A DNA stretch of 64,000 nucleotides, from assembly GCA_023846275.1 (NCBI GenBank), contig CM043868.1, forward strand, positions 8,637,653 to 8,701,652. Reading direction: 5' to 3'. Below are positions 48,615-62,262 of the stretch, one piece after another. Below the pieces are notes generated by a model, which searched no databases, was not told where the DNA came from, and saw only the letters and a list, made by a program, of their open reading frames with translations. Each line of letters starts with the position of its first letter. Position 1 is the first letter of the stretch. This DNA is from Vanilla planifolia (taxonomy: Eukaryota > Streptophyta > Magnoliopsida > Asparagales > Orchidaceae). The position numbers were made by a program, and so were the translations under genes.

Positions 48615-49560
48615 ATGAATTTAGGAAAAGAAAAAAATAACAAGGAGATACTCATAATGAATTAGCTCATACCATTATTACTATAAGTTGATGGAATTAA
48701 TGGCCATGCTTTAGGGTCACAAATAGATAGAGTGGTGAATTGATTTTAGAGAATGTATCAATCATATTTTGTAGGGGAGGAGGATCTTATGATAGTAGAG
48801 AATTGATTAAAACAAATTGTGAGAAGTTTTGATGGAATGTTCTATCTAGAAGATAATAAAGTTGCTTTGGTAGTAAATGTCTTAAGGATTTAGCTAGTTC
48901 ATGGTACTAGATAAAGAATTTAATTTCTTGATATGTCTAGCTAGGAAATATATTAGGAACAATTCTCTGAGGAATCTAAGAGATGGTTTATTCCCTTGTT
49001 TCTTAGAGCAAAGATGTGAGTTGAATTAAACCATTTGATGCAAGGGGATGTCCATTACAGCTTATGAGCATAAATTTATACTATTGGTTATATATGTTCC
49101 AAAATCAATAACTCTAAAAGTGCAATGTTATATGTTTTGATGAGGGTTGTGGGATTTTATTAGAGCAACATTGATGATAGTGATGGCCACCAACCATATC
49201 ACATAGGAGGAGCATGCAAGAATGATATAAATGAAATAAAATTTCTAGAAGAATGATTGAGAAAAGAAAATTTCAACCCAAGGATTCAAGATCCACAATA
49301 AGTAGAGGTGGTTCCAATGTTTTCAATAGTGATGGTTATGATAAACCTAATTTTAGTAGATTTAAATCACAAGATGGGTTAAGTAAGACTGACATATGTA
49401 TTATATGTGATTATGACAAAGAGTTGACTACTGATCAAGATTAATAAGGATATTGAGATGTTTTTATTTGTAAAAAAATAGGATACTTTGTAAGAATTTA
49501 TTCTAATTTTAAGGAATTAAAGTTAGTTAATGCATCCTAGGGCAATAGTAGAAGAGTAAT
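48615..49560 (+). pseudogene. gypsy gag remnant (chromovirus B)
   Basis: Related block by block to the gag of element A. The best open stretch (49253-49444) encodes 'RGGSNVFNSDGYDKPNFSRF', typical of the basic region before the zinc knuckle. The knuckle itself, near 49455-49510, reads 'ICKKIGYFVRIYSNF', in which the first Cys, the His and the last Cys of CCHC are changed. Stops throughout the N-terminal part. Confidence 0.75.
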
Positions 49561-49599
49561 AGTCAATTGTATGGGAGTTGCATCTTCTTTCTTTTAAGG

Positions 49600-49960
49600 G
49601 GGTATTGATAAAAGTAGTTTAGTTGGAAGAAGATATTAGGGCAAATTCTTTTCTATCACTTAGTAGGAGGCTCCTTAATCTTTATATGTGATTATAAGTA
49701 TTTTGTATTTATAGAGTTTACTAGTTACTATTATATTTGATTATAAAACTTTGCATTCATTGATTTCAAAATGCATGATAAATAAGTGAATTATTGAATT
49801 ATAAGAACTAGAAGGATTACTTTTAATTAAAATATCTAACAAGAATTGTAATAAAGTAAAGAAGCATATTGAGGAGGAGGTAGACATCAACGAAAAAAAT
49901 CTATGTTATTGAATGTTCTACTAACTGTAGAGTTTGATATTATATTAGACATGAATTTGT
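49600..49960 (+). pseudogene. gypsy protease remnant (chromovirus B)
   Basis: 'VTIIFDYKTLHSLISKCMINK' in one frame corresponds to the family 'LFDSGATHSFIS' active site; the catalytic triad DSG is now DYK. It lies in place between gag and RT. Confidence 0.65.
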
Positions 49961-50329
49961 TATATGATCATCAAGTTAAAACTAATTATTGAGTGAAAAA
50001 ATAGAAATCAAAGTGCCAAGAGAGAAAATTTTAATTTATTTGTACCAAAGAAAAAGAACTTCCTTTATTTTAGTATTAAAAATACAAAAGTTACTAAGGA
50101 TGTAAAGGTTGGTTGGTATTTGTTATGGATATGGATAAAAAATTCTTTCAACTGTTAAATGTAGTAATGGTGTGTGAATACTTTGATATATTTCTAGAGA
50201 ATTTACCAAGGTTACCTAAGAAAAATAAAGTTTGAAATCCAAGTGATTTTAGCTAATAATTTTGTTAAAAAAATCTCCATAAAGCACTTGTGAAACTTTA
50301 AGAAGTAAAGGTACAAATTTAAGAACTAT

Positions 50330-50867
50330 TAGATAAATGATTAATCAGACTTAATGTTTTTCCATAAGGAATATCCATTTTATTTTTAAGAATAAAAAAT
50401 GATAGTTTGAGGATGTGCATTAATTATAAACAAAATTAACAAATTTACCATCATGGATAAGTATCAATTACATAAAATTATGATTTATTAGATTAGATTC
50501 AAACAAAAGTTATGTTTTTTTAAAATTGATCTAAGATAACAATATCAACAATCGTGAATAAAGAAAGAAGATACATGTAAAATAACGTTTTGAATAAGAT
50601 TCGAGCTTTATGAGTTTTAGTATTGCCTTTTTGATGGACAAATGTCCCATAACATTTATGGATTGATGAATAGAGTTTTCAAGAAATGCTTCAATTAGTT
50701 TGTTATTATATTTATAGATGATATTCTAATTTATTCAAGAGCCATAGAGGAACATGGTATTCATTTGCAGATAATATTACAAGTTCTAATAGAATATCAG
50801 TTATATGTCAAGTTGATTGTGTAAACTAAAATGTTATTGCATAGGATAAGTATTGCAATTCGTAGAG
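50330..50867 (+). pseudogene. gypsy reverse transcriptase remnant (chromovirus B)
   Basis: Frame-shifted blocks 'ELLDK.LIRLNVFP', 'LRMCINYKQN' and 'FIDDILIYSRAIEEH' follow the order of Ty3/gypsy RT. The catalytic pair of aspartates (FIDD) is intact. Coding similarity stops abruptly near 50867, before the thumb, and resumes with RNase H after 54785, so the thumb region was lost or displaced at the insertion. Confidence 0.85.
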
Positions 50868-52000
50868 TGCTCAATTAGTTTAGTCCATGATCGACTAGGT
50901 CTAACTATAAGCAAATGTTAGTTTAATAAATCCACTAGGAAAATGAAGTGGATTGAGCATGGTGTAAACAATCAAACATGAGTAATGTTTGTGAAGTGTG
51001 GTACAAAAGTGATTTTTTGCAATGAGGCATATCAAAAGTAGCTTACAACCAACATTCTAGTCTGAGACGTGTCATCATTAGTATTGTATGATGTCTATAT
51101 AACATCTCAAAATTTGGATGATGTATTAGGCCTATGCAGTATGCTATGTTAGTTTAAAGGTACAATTGTACACTTTAGTAAATTGGTTGTTGTAGAACTC
51201 TATTGTTGTTCCAGGATCCTTGTAGAAGTATGAACTTGAATTGAATAGTGCTCGCTATGAAGAGACATGCTTGGCCAAAGTACGAGATTGTACCAACACA
51301 TAATATGATGCCTTCGACTAGTTTTTAGTTGAACATATTTGCATGATGGGTTGTCAGGGTGCGATCATAATGATACAAAGTATATCTAAGGTGAATAGTG
51401 TAGGCCATAAAGGAATGTCCATATCTGATTCAAAATCTAAAAGTAATGCCTTTATATGATGATGTATAATGCTGAATAGTGAGGTTGCTGGATACTCATA
51501 ATTATTTGATTCTATTGATGTGAAATTTATAACTATATGATGAGGCCTTTATTTGAACAATAACATGTGCTATAGGGCTGACTTGTCTAATTTGTTGGCT
51601 GAATTTGATTGTAATGGTAATATGAGTTAATTCTTGATTGCTCCATTGTACTTGGTTAGACTTTTTAGGAATCTTGAAATGTCAGTATAATTATTGCTCA
51701 GGTGTGCCTATAGAACATAATTGGTTGATGCTTAGATGAGGTGAGATATCTTGATATGAACATGGGATTTTGTAAGTAGTGTGTGTTCATGCAATATAAT
51801 AGTGAATATTATACCATACAAGATATTTTGACATGAAATAAAACTCCCAAATTTCAACATTGTATCAGACCAAATCCTTTGGGATGATGCTTCCTACCTT
51901 GTATGAAATACAAATTTATGGAAACTAAAATTCATCTAGATTGACAAAAACTTTGGAATGTTTTGAGAGTCCCAATTATCTGATTTTTTTTATTTTGTTC
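50868..52000. other. Non-coding part of the insertion in chromovirus B
   Basis: No frame recognised. It lies directly downstream (on the minus strand) of the LINE RNase H domain, so it may be the LINE 3' untranslated region. A weak resemblance of 51890-51960 to 60875-60960, in the corresponding position of the second LINE, supports this. A separate insertion cannot be excluded. Confidence 0.4.
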
Positions 52001-54785
52001 TTGATTCTCCAGGATAAGTTTTCACTCCATTTCTCTCTTTTTGAATGTAAATCCAATGAACTATTGCAATACCAACCTCATGTTTCATTTGTTTCATAAT
52101 GTTGGATAGCATCTAAGGAATGTTAATCTGGCATTGCACTTTTTTAAGAATTGCTATATAACCCATTTTGATGATGAGCTTATGAATGTTTCTATTATTG
52201 CACAAACACAAACAAAGAAATAGAGACAAACCTTTAGCTTGTAATAATGATTTTTTCCCACAAAATGAGAAAAGGCTTCCATTATTTGTTTTTTGTGATC
52301 GCATATAATTTCACCACAACTAGCATGCTCATTGTGATCATTTGCAGAACCATCAACATTTTTCTTTAGCATTTGAATTGGAGAGCACCATTTCATAGAT
52401 TCATACCTTTTGTACCTCACAAGTGAGAATGGTGGAACTAAGTTGGGATGAACCATGTGAAAGTCTTCTTGGGAAATTTGTGTGAGGAAAAAGTAGATAA
52501 AAACTTTGGGAAATTTGAAAATGACATTATTGATGATGATGTTAATTGATTGAGTGATTTTTTCATGAATGTTTTAGGTTTTTGGTTTTCCATGTGTTCC
52601 AACAAATAATCAAAGGACAAGAATGACTTCTCCTCTCATTGTGTGATCATTTTCTTGGTTCCATAATTGAGATATTAAGTCAATTATTATATTGATTTCT
52701 ACTTGTTAAATTTGTAGATTGCCAACAAGGATAGACCATACCTTACTTTTCATAGTTGACAATGACATGATCCATTGAGTCTTCATTGAAGAAGTGTGGG
52801 CACTTTGAAGCCGTCTAAAGGCGAGGTTTCTTAAATACATAAACTGGCAAAAGATTATTAAAAATTCTCTACAATAGAATCAAGAGTTTCAATAGGCATT
52901 TATTCAAAATCTTTTTCCTTGAATTCGAAAGTAGACCTTTGCCCCTTATTGTTTCTTAGGCTAAATGAATGTTGAAATTTCAATTACTTGTAAGAGCCCA
53001 AAAGATTTTTTTCATTTGTGTTGGAGGGTTCATTATAATTTAAAACCTTCTCTTTTGTACTTTCCATGAACTTCCAAGTGTTGGATATGTTTTCTTTCAT
53101 TCTTGATATTAGAAACTTTTCTTTTATGTAGGTTGACCATAGTGAATTGTTGGTTGACAATTTCTAGTTGAGTTTTGCTGAGAATGTAGATTTTATCTCT
53201 TCAAGTTTCTTAAGACCCAAATTATTTTCATTAGTTGAAAATCTAACTTTTCCCTAATTGGTCTAATATAGCTTATGTATATTGCCAAAGTCATCGTAAA
53301 GAAAATAATTCATTTTTTTCTCAATTCTATTTAGAATGTTGAGAGGTGAATTAGTTGTCATCAAAGAGAAGATAGGTATTAAGATAAGCACATGCTTAAA
53401 AAGAGTAAGTATTCCTCTTATAGTTAATAATTTAGTTTTCCAACCTACTATCTTTTATTGATTTTATCATGCAAGTGATCGAAATAAGCAATTTGCTTTC
53501 TTCTAAGGAACAGAGGATAGCCTAAGTAGTTCATAGGAAGCTTATCTTTCTAAAACCTAAGTTGTTGACTAATGTTTTCTCCAAAACTGAATGCATTTTG
53601 TTGCTAATGATGAAGTTACTTTTTGGGGTTTGATGTGAAGACCCATTGCATTTTGAAAGGTAGAATTTGTTTTTTGAAAGTTGGATATAGATTTCAAATC
53701 CCCTTATAGAATATTATAAATCCTATACATAGCCTAAATAAGATAGAATTAGACAGCCCTTGGGTTGAGCAAAATGATGAGCTTCTTTTTTACTGATGAC
53801 CTTATTTAAATCCCAATTAAAGACTTTTGTAGAAAGGATGAATAGTAAGGGAGAGATTGGATTCCATTTCTTAAGTTTGTAAGAGACCTTAAGAAATCCA
53901 TTTGGCTTACTATTAGTTATGACTGAGATCCAAGTGTTACTAAGAGGAGTTTTATCACCTAGGGAATTGCATTACAAAGTTTGCTTTTCATAGCACCAAT
54001 CATTGAAATTTTGATGATAGATAATCAAATGCACTCTTTAAGTCTATTTGATTACATAATTGTTCCCTCTCTCTTTTTTGAGATCTAATAAACTCTCATG
54101 CTACCAATGTGTTATTAGTAGTCTCTCTATCTTTAACAAAACCCACTTGCTTAGGGGAGATGAGATTAAGATGTATTCTTTAGAGTCTATTTTCTAATAA
54201 CTTGGAGAGTAGTTTTTTATTGAAGTTACATAAATAGATTCACCTAAAGGAATTGATTGTTCAAGGGTTTTCTTTTTTTTGGAATAAGAAGCAAGTTTCT
54301 TCTTAAAATTCCTTCAAGAATAAGGGCTCCAACTAAATAATCCATGGTTGCATCTAATAAACCTTAACTATAATATCCTAGTAATGCATGAAAAAATTCT
54401 CATTAAACCCATCAAGACCAAGGGCACTATGTTGATCCATCTGAAGAGCAATCACTTTAACTTCCTCCATCAACAATTTCTTTATCAACCAATTATTGTC
54501 TTCATCATTTACCAAAGAAGGGATGCAATTGTGTAACTTCTCATTGTCCTCTAGATTTGAAGTTGATAACAATTATTGAAGCAACATCATGAATTTTATC
54601 TTTTTAATGAATCCATTTAGCAGTAGAGTCTTTTATGCAACTAATGTTTTGTTTAATTCTTCTCTCCATCACCATTGCATGGATGAATCTAGTGTTTATT
54701 TTACATTTTTTAAGCCAATTAGTGTCAACCTTTTGCAACCAAAAGATTTTCTCCTTTTGCAACAAGATGGAATAGAGTGATATCA
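52000..54785 (-). mobile_element. 5'-truncated L1-type LINE with RNase H
   Basis: Minus strand, N to C: a linker 'FWLQKVDTNWLKKCKINTRF' (54785-54604), an RT start with 'ALQMDQHSALGLDGFNENFF' (54572-54378, family SAPGPDGF), 'LISPKQVGFVKDRE' (about 54160), 'LPMNYLGYPL' (about 53540), and a C-terminal plant-LINE RNase H with 'NVDGSANDHNEHASCG' and 'IICDHKKQIMEAFSHF' (52456-52154). The endonuclease and ORF1 are absent, as usual for truncated LINE insertions. Stops and frameshifts throughout. It interrupts pol of chromovirus B. Confidence 0.85.
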
Positions 54786-54799
54786 AATATACAATGATG

Positions 54800-55252
54800 C
54801 ATCTTTGCAATTAGATTATTGATTAACACAATGTAAAAGGTTATTAGTTATGCATCAAAACAATTAAAATCTCATGAAAGGAATTATCATATTCATAATT
54901 TGGAATTAGCAACAATTGCTTTTGCTTTAAAATTCTTGAGAAAAAATTTATATAGAGTGAAATGTGAAATCTTTACGAGTCATTAAAGCTTGAAATATAT
55001 CTTCACTGAACAAAATTAAAACTAAGGTAAAGATAATAGTTGGAGTTTATCAAAAATTATAATATGAAAATTATTTATCATCAAAGAAAGGGTAATGCTA
55101 TAGAGGATACTTTAAGTAAAAAACAAAATAGTAATAATGTATTATCTTTAATGGTGGAAAAGTATTTAGTTGTTAAAATGAATAAATTATCATTAGAGGC
55201 TATTATTCAAAAAACATATAGTAATGTTGTACCAATTGTTAATCAAGCTTAG
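54800..55252 (+). pseudogene. gypsy RNase H remnant (chromovirus B)
   Basis: 'YNDASLQ' opens the domain (family YSDAS), with degraded middle blocks. The open stretch 55040-55252 has 'MEFIKNYNMKIIYHQRKGNA', matching the family end 'YHPGKAN..ADALSRK' (here 'EDTLSKK'). It resumes the polyprotein right after the LINE insertion. Confidence 0.85.
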
Positions 55253-56350
55253 CTAGTAGAATCTACCAAAGAAGATTAAATAAAAGATCCAAAATTATTA
55301 AAATTAATTCATAAAGTTAAAGAAGGATGGAAGTATGATTTTGAACTATTTAGAATTAAGTGTTAAGGCTATAGAATAGGAATACTAGAACATTAACAAC
55401 ATAAGGAATTATTATCAAAGGAAGCAACACATAATTCAAAATATTCTATTCATCCTTGAGAAACAATATGCCAAGAATTTAAATAGAGATATTAGTGACC
55501 AAGATTGGAAAGAGATATCTCAAATTAGGCAAAAAAATGCTTGATTTTCCAACATGTAAAAAGAGAGTAATAAAGACTAGGAGGATTATTATAGTCTTTA
55601 CATATTCTTGTGTGAAAATGTAAAGTGACTTATGGATTTTATTGTATGATTACCCAAATCACCAATAAGACATAATTCTATATGTATAATAGTGAATAAA
55701 ACTAACAAAGTGAGCTTATTTTTCTATTAAAACAACATATTCAATAGAAAAATTAGCTAAAAGTTATATGAAGCAAAACATTAGATTACATGGTGTGCTA
55801 AAAGTAATAATTTTAGATAGAGATCTAAAATTTACTTCATAAGTGTTTATCAAGAATTTAATACAAGTTTGAGATTTAGTACAACCTTTTATTCTCAAAA
55901 TTATGGATAGATAGAAAGAAAAATTAAGACATCAGAATGTTTAATAAGGTTATGTATATGATATTTAGGTAGACATTAAAAAAGTTATTTTCCATTCATT
56001 GAATTTACATATAAAAATAGTTATTATTCTACTATTGGGATGGCTTCTTATAAAAGTTTTTATGAAAAAGTTTCAATCACCTTTATGTTAGATTGAAGGT
56101 AAAAAAACAAATATAATAGGTGTTGAGTTTGTTGACAAAGTAACTAAAAATATAAAAATTATTTGGGATAAGTTGAGAATAACTTAGGATAAACATAGCA
56201 AGTACTTTGATTCCAAACATTGATTAAGAAAATTTCAAGTAGATAAAAATGTGTTCATCAAAGTAAATACAACCAAAGGTGTGATAAGACTTAGAAACCC
56301 AAGAAAGTTAAAACCTAAGTTCATAGGTCCATCTCAAATTTAAAAAAAAA
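55253..56350 (+). pseudogene. gypsy integrase remnant (chromovirus B)
   Basis: Ordered patches include 'HNSKYSIHP', 'KCLIFQHVK' (zinc-binding HHCC region), 'ILDRDLKFTS' (second catalytic Asp region), 'VFMKKFQSPLCL' and 'RNPRKLKPKFIGPSQI' (C-terminal GPY/F-type module). Numerous stops; inactive. Confidence 0.85.
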
Positions 56351-56650
56351 ATGGATATGTGGCATAAAAGGTTGCTTTACTACCATAGTTTTTAAGACTT
56401 TATAATGTATTTCATATTTTATCTCTTAATAAATCCTTCTGATATTACTAGTTATGATGCTTGAGATATTGAGATTTAACTAGATTTAACTTATTTAGAG
56501 AGGCTATAATAAATCCTAGATAAAAGAGAGAAGGCATTAAGAAATAAAGTTATACCAATGGATAAAACTTTATAACAAGATTGGATTGAAAAAGAAGCCA
56601 ATTGAAAGGTTGAGTCAAATACAATACAAAAGTGTCAAGAATATTTCTAA
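56350..56650 (+). pseudogene. Chromodomain remnant at the end of chromovirus B pol
   Basis: 'ILDKREKALRNKVIPMDKTL' followed by 'DWIEKEAN' corresponds to the chromovirus C-terminal pattern in which a 'VLWRNHSVEEATWE'-like block is diagnostic. Chromodomains steer integration toward particular chromatin. This supports the chromovirus assignment; stops make it non-functional. Confidence 0.7.
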
Positions 56651-58054
56651 ATTTTAGACCAAAATTTTCATCACGTAGGAAGAATATAATATCCCAAACC
56701 TTTTTTTATATAAGATGTTGATATTATTGAAGATTAAGTTAATGTGGATAAAAAATATAAGTTTTTTGATAAAATAAACTTATTTTTTAAAATAATATTA
56801 TTATTGATTGAAATATTACTATATTAATATTATGTCAGAATGTGCATCATGTTGTGAAATCAAACAAAAATTTTTTTTTAAGTATATCATTTGATAGAGG
56901 TCTTTAAGAGAAATTCAATGATGATTATTTGTTATTTTTAAAATTTTAAATAATTAGTTATAATTTTTTGAAATAAAGGACAAAAATGTATTTTTAAAAA
57001 TTTTTAAGCATTTAAACCATTCAATCACTTTAATTAAGATAAGAACTAAGGGGATTTTAAATTAGGAAAGGAGAGGTGGTTTTGTAAGCTAGGTTAACGT
57101 AGTAGGGAAAGAAAGAGAAGAGAGGATAGAAAGTGAGCTATCAACTATAAATAAAGAGTAAGAAAGCATGAAAGAGTTGTTGAAAGAGGAAATTCAAGAG
57201 TGGAGAGAAGTAAGGAGTTTATCTGCTATTGTAGCTAAAGTAAAAAGGAATGAAGTTGCTACAAAGAAAGAAAAAATGGAGAACAAATGTAGGCAAAGAG
57301 GTAAAGAAGGATGAGGATTCTTTTATTGAATTAATTGCTAGATATAGAACTTAGACAATTTTGCTTTCTTATGGAATTGAGAGAGTTTAGAAATGGATTA
57401 GAATGGAAACTAAGTAGATCCATTGTTCGCATTCTTGCTTGAAAAGGGAACATATTGTATATTGGCAACAATGTACCATATGCAAAGCTTAAGTTAGTTT
57501 AGAAATGAAAGTACATGTAAGGTCTATTGAGTTGTTGTATAGTGTCTTCAACATATAGTATGTTTCCTATAAAGTAGTAAGAGCATAGTATTGTTTGTTG
57601 ATAGAAGAGTATAATATACTTCATGTATGCATACTATACATGGGATTCAACATATAATACATTCAATTATAAAAGTTAAGAAAAAAATGTAAGATTGGGA
57701 TGATTGTAAAGGATTTTATATGAAACTTATAGTACGATGGAGCCAATGTACAATACTTTACTTAGAAATGTATTGAACATATAATACTTTATGGATAGAG
57801 TATAGACATTTTACAATATTAAGAGAAAAAATAAAGATAGTGTTTTAAACTTAATAATTATAAGAAGTATATAATATATATACATATATTAAAAAGGATT
57901 ATTTATGATAAATGTGTATGAAATTTGTAAGCAAGAGAAAAAGAAATTTAGAATAGAAAATTTCATCTAAAACTCAAGTAGTTAAATTTGATAATTATGA
58001 TATAACTATAATATTAAATTAATATATAACATGTTTCATATGTTAAGAAATTAG

Positions 58055-59685
58055 TGTAAGATATCCACATAAAAGAGGGATGATTTATGAAAATTTCAAT
58101 CTCAATTACTATTAATAAAAATAGTTGGTCTTTAAAGTTTCCTAATTGCTTTAAAAAATCTTATTTTAGAAACTCTTGGTAACTTTTAAATACTTTGTGT
58201 GGAGAGTGAAATAAAGTACACAACACAAGAAGTTTTTGTGTCTTTTGATTCAAACTTATATCTAAGATTACTCTAAAATACCTTCTATAAATATAGGTAG
58301 GTAAAACCCCATATCAGTCCAAAAAACCCTACAGTATTAAGACAAAGAACTATATAATCACTAGGGCAAAAGACCTTATAATCATAAGTCAAAAAGAGCA
58401 TACATATTGAGCCAAATGATCCTATAATCAATAGGTAAAAAACCTATACAAAGTGGACAAAACTCCAATAAAAACTATAAAGTAAAATCTCTAAAACAAA
58501 ATGTAAAAGATACTATGTGAAAGCTCAAATACAAAAGTCTTATAACCTAAGAGTGATTCCAAAAGGTACACTAAATTGATATAAAACCAATTTAGAAGAA
58601 GTATTAAACTTAGTTCAATGAAATATGAATTTGAAAAAACTCTAAGGAATAAGAATATTTTAAAATGCTACAACCTTTTCTTTCTTCCTTTTCTTTAAAT
58701 ATTGATAATGATCTTCAAGCATAATAGTTCTAAAATGATTTTTAATTATTCATTATCCATTTCACTAAGTTTGGACGACTTTTATATCATTTCATGATGA
58801 CTTTCAAAGGCTTATTAAACCTCCAATGTCACTTTAATGACTATTTTCAATTATCTTTAAATTTGATCAAAGTATTCATTACTCATAAAAAAAGCTAAAC
58901 ATACTATATATTCCAAAGTTTATACCATATATTAGTGACCAATTTGTACTAATCATATGATATATTAAATAAAATCATATCATATAAAATCCTTATGTTG
59001 GCTTTCAACAACATCACCTAGACCCAACTAAACTAACATACTATATGTTGAATACTAACATATTGAATAAAACCCTTAGGTTTAAGTTAAATACTTAGCA
59101 CATTATCCATCCCCTTAGTGTACCATTTGCTCAATCCTATGTAGATAGCATTTCATATGTTATATGCAATTTTAAGAATTTTGAGTTTTGTATTCAAAGT
59201 GTTCTGAACATGTTTGATAAGGTAAACTAATATTTTTATTCTTTAATAAGATATTTTTTTAATGATAAAGAATCTTATTTGAATGCATGCCTTAAGCTAA
59301 TTGAATAGGAAGATAGTTTGAAAATATTTTTAATTCATTTAAATCCTCACTAATTTTCTCAATAATGTTGTCATAGATCTTACATTCTAAATTCAAGTAA
59401 AAAGTCTCCAAAAACTTCCTCTTTAAGTGTGCTCAAACTTTATATTTGGTACATTCTCACCAAACACCACCACTTTAGCCCTTGAATCAAAACTAAGCTT
59501 CTTAATTAATTTACTTATTTAATCTTGAGTTGCATGATCTAAAATACCTAAAAAAAATTCTATTATAACAGGAGAATACTTTTTTGTTATTAAATAAGTC
59601 ACACATGAACTAAGAGTTCAATATCATTAGTAAGGTATTTTATTATATCATCCATAATCTATTTACATTAATATGAAACTTGATT
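58055..59685. mobile_element. Unidentified ~1.6-kb insertion in the 3' LTR
   Basis: Absent from the 5' LTR at the corresponding site (about 47110-47200). No coding frame. It has a TATA-like TATAAATATAGG at about 58291, so it could be another solo LTR, but neither TG...CA ends nor a target-site duplication were found. Confidence 0.45.
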
Positions 59686-59854
59686 TTCCAAGAGATTGTA
59701 TGTTATTTTATTAATATATCATTCCATATTTCAATAATATTTATATTTATATGGTTGATATGGTAATAAATATGTATCCATAAAATCATATATATAAAAT
59801 AAAATTTGGTTATATATTGGAAAAAGAATGATATATTACCTTGTTTTTTATTGT

Positions 59855-62262
59855 CACAATTATCTTTTCTTTTATTTCTCCATCAACCTAATTACAGTTG
59901 TTGTGTGGGCATAGTTTGATAGATTATAATTAGAGATAACTCTAATCTTCATACAGTCTAATAGAGTAGTCTTTGGCCTTGTATGTTACTATTGCACCAA
60001 TGATATAACTCGTATCATATATGACTTATCATTAATGAATGCTTGACATTTTATAACATTGCCACATGTGTTTGTTTAGTGATCATATTTGTGTGATAAA
60101 ATTTATTATCTTCAAAAAATGATGATGGTGCCTTTCTTATGTTCTTCAACATAATAGTTTGTTGGTTTCTAATGCAAAGATCATTTGGTACACTTTGAAT
60201 TTTGATTGGTCCACATCTACATTAAAAATCTATAAATGTTTTATCAATAAAGTATTTAAGTCATTTCTATATGTTCATTTCCCTTGATGAACAACTATTC
60301 TACATAAATGTCCAAGGTTTCGGTTAATTGTGATTGTAATTGTTTGCTCATGTTGATTACTCCAATGTAATAGTTTGAGGTTCTATGTCTAATACATTGA
60401 ATCAATCAGGAGAATTGTCAATTATATTTGTACTATTCTATAGTGTTAATGCATCATCGGTACTTTGATTGTTGATGTTTGTTTTGCAACACACTTGTCT
60501 AATCCCCCAACAGAAAATGATGGATTGGTACGATGTTTTCTTAATATGAACAGTGTTCTTAATAGTTGATCTTTTGAACATGTTTGTTTGATTTCATTGC
60601 TTGAATCTTTTGTAACTTCATAATCAGTCTGACCAGTGAATACTGATACTCTTAGCACAAAGTACTTGTCTACTAATTGATAATGTAATTATTTGATGTA
60701 ATGTTCTGAACATTTGTCAAAATATTTAGACTAGTATGATTTGATGATTCATAGAGCTACTATGTTTTCATACTATACAAAGGCAAGAGTGATGGTGTAC
60801 AAAACATTCCCACCTTGTTGATATTTCAATTTTTTTTGCTATCGTATTGTAATTAGCTGATGTCATTTAGATTTCATACCTTGTACGATGTTCAAATGTA
60901 TGATTTTTTAGTTTTCTCTAATTGAATTAGGGCTCCAAATCATTTGGAAATGGATTCACATCCCGTTTAATAGATGTATGTTATTTTGCAATAGTGTTAG
61001 CAAGGTATCTAGCCACCTTGCTTCCTTCATTGTGTATCTTCTATGAGTTGCTTGTTTTTTTTAATTAAACTTATAAAAGCTTAGTCCATTTTCACAATCA
61101 AATTTGTAACTTCATCTGATTGCATTATGTAAACTGTACAACAAAGCTATACTGATGATTTGTTTTGATGTTTTATTCACAATTGATTTATAGAAAACTA
61201 AAATAGATTCACTTGAGTGATTTTTGATGATTACACCACTTATAGCACTCCTATTATTGTGCAAAGTCTTCTCAACAATTTCAATTTTACCTAAATTTTT
61301 AGGGAGGGGGATGGGGTGGTTCCATGTGACAAGTTTTATTATTTTGACCTATTTCAATGAATATTTTGGATTATTACCAATAAAAATGGCATGAGATCCT
61401 CTTATGATGTTTAAATGAGAGGGAAACAATTGAATAATGAATAACATTTTGTTTTAATATTACAAACAATGGCATTGATTTATTGAATAACCTTCTGATA
61501 TATCTTAGCATTATTAACTTCCCAGATATTCTAATAAATTTTCAAAGATAAAGTTATTATAACCTCTTCTATAGCTTAATTCATCTTCCTAGGGCTAATT
61601 GATTAGAAGATTGTCTGCATATGTGTTCCATATATATTTGCTTAAGTCATGTCACAAAAAAGCATGATTCGTAAAGTCTTCATTGGGGCAATGTTGTCAC
61701 TTAGAAGCTAATTAAGAGTTTGAGTTCCTAAGATTATGTGGAAATGGTAGTATTAAAAATTCTCTATGTAAGTATTGACATTTTCAATGGGTATTTTGGG
61801 TTCCATATTTATTAATTAGATTTAAGTATCACCCCCCATTTGATTTGAATTTCTTCCATATAGTGTATGTGCTAAAATTGTCATCTTTTTCTAATGTCCA
61901 TACTTTGCTTTCTATTAAATTTGATCTCATTGTATTATTAATGACTATCTCCTTAGTCTTTTGCATGTAGTTCCATGTATCATTTGCCAATACAATTGCA
62001 CTAGATTGTTGATACTTGGTTGTCATGTATCTTTTCTATAAGAAATTATGAGCTATTAGTTTCTAGTTGAGCTTTGTTGAAAATAAATCCATCATTTCTT
62101 CTAATGTTATAAGTCTAAGATCATTTTCATTAGTTGGGAGGCTTAATTTATTCTAAGATTTCTAATGATACATGTGGTTGCCCTCTTTATCACTCCATAA
62201 GAACCAAATCATGCTTTTTTTTAATTTTTTGTAAAATTGAGTTGGGTGGAGTCATTGTCATC
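59855..62262 (-). mobile_element. Second 5'-truncated LINE, inserted in the 3' LTR
   Basis: Absent from the 5' LTR. On the plus strand 'tttctagttgag' and 'attttcattagttg' occur 63 bases apart at 62060/62123 and at the same spacing (53161/53224) in the first LINE, with alignable sequence between. So it is a related LINE on the minus strand, cut off within or after the RT. A poly-T on the plus strand ('ttgttttttattg', 59854) may be the 3' poly-A. The open frame 62026-61829 is part of it. Target-site duplication not resolved. Confidence 0.65.
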
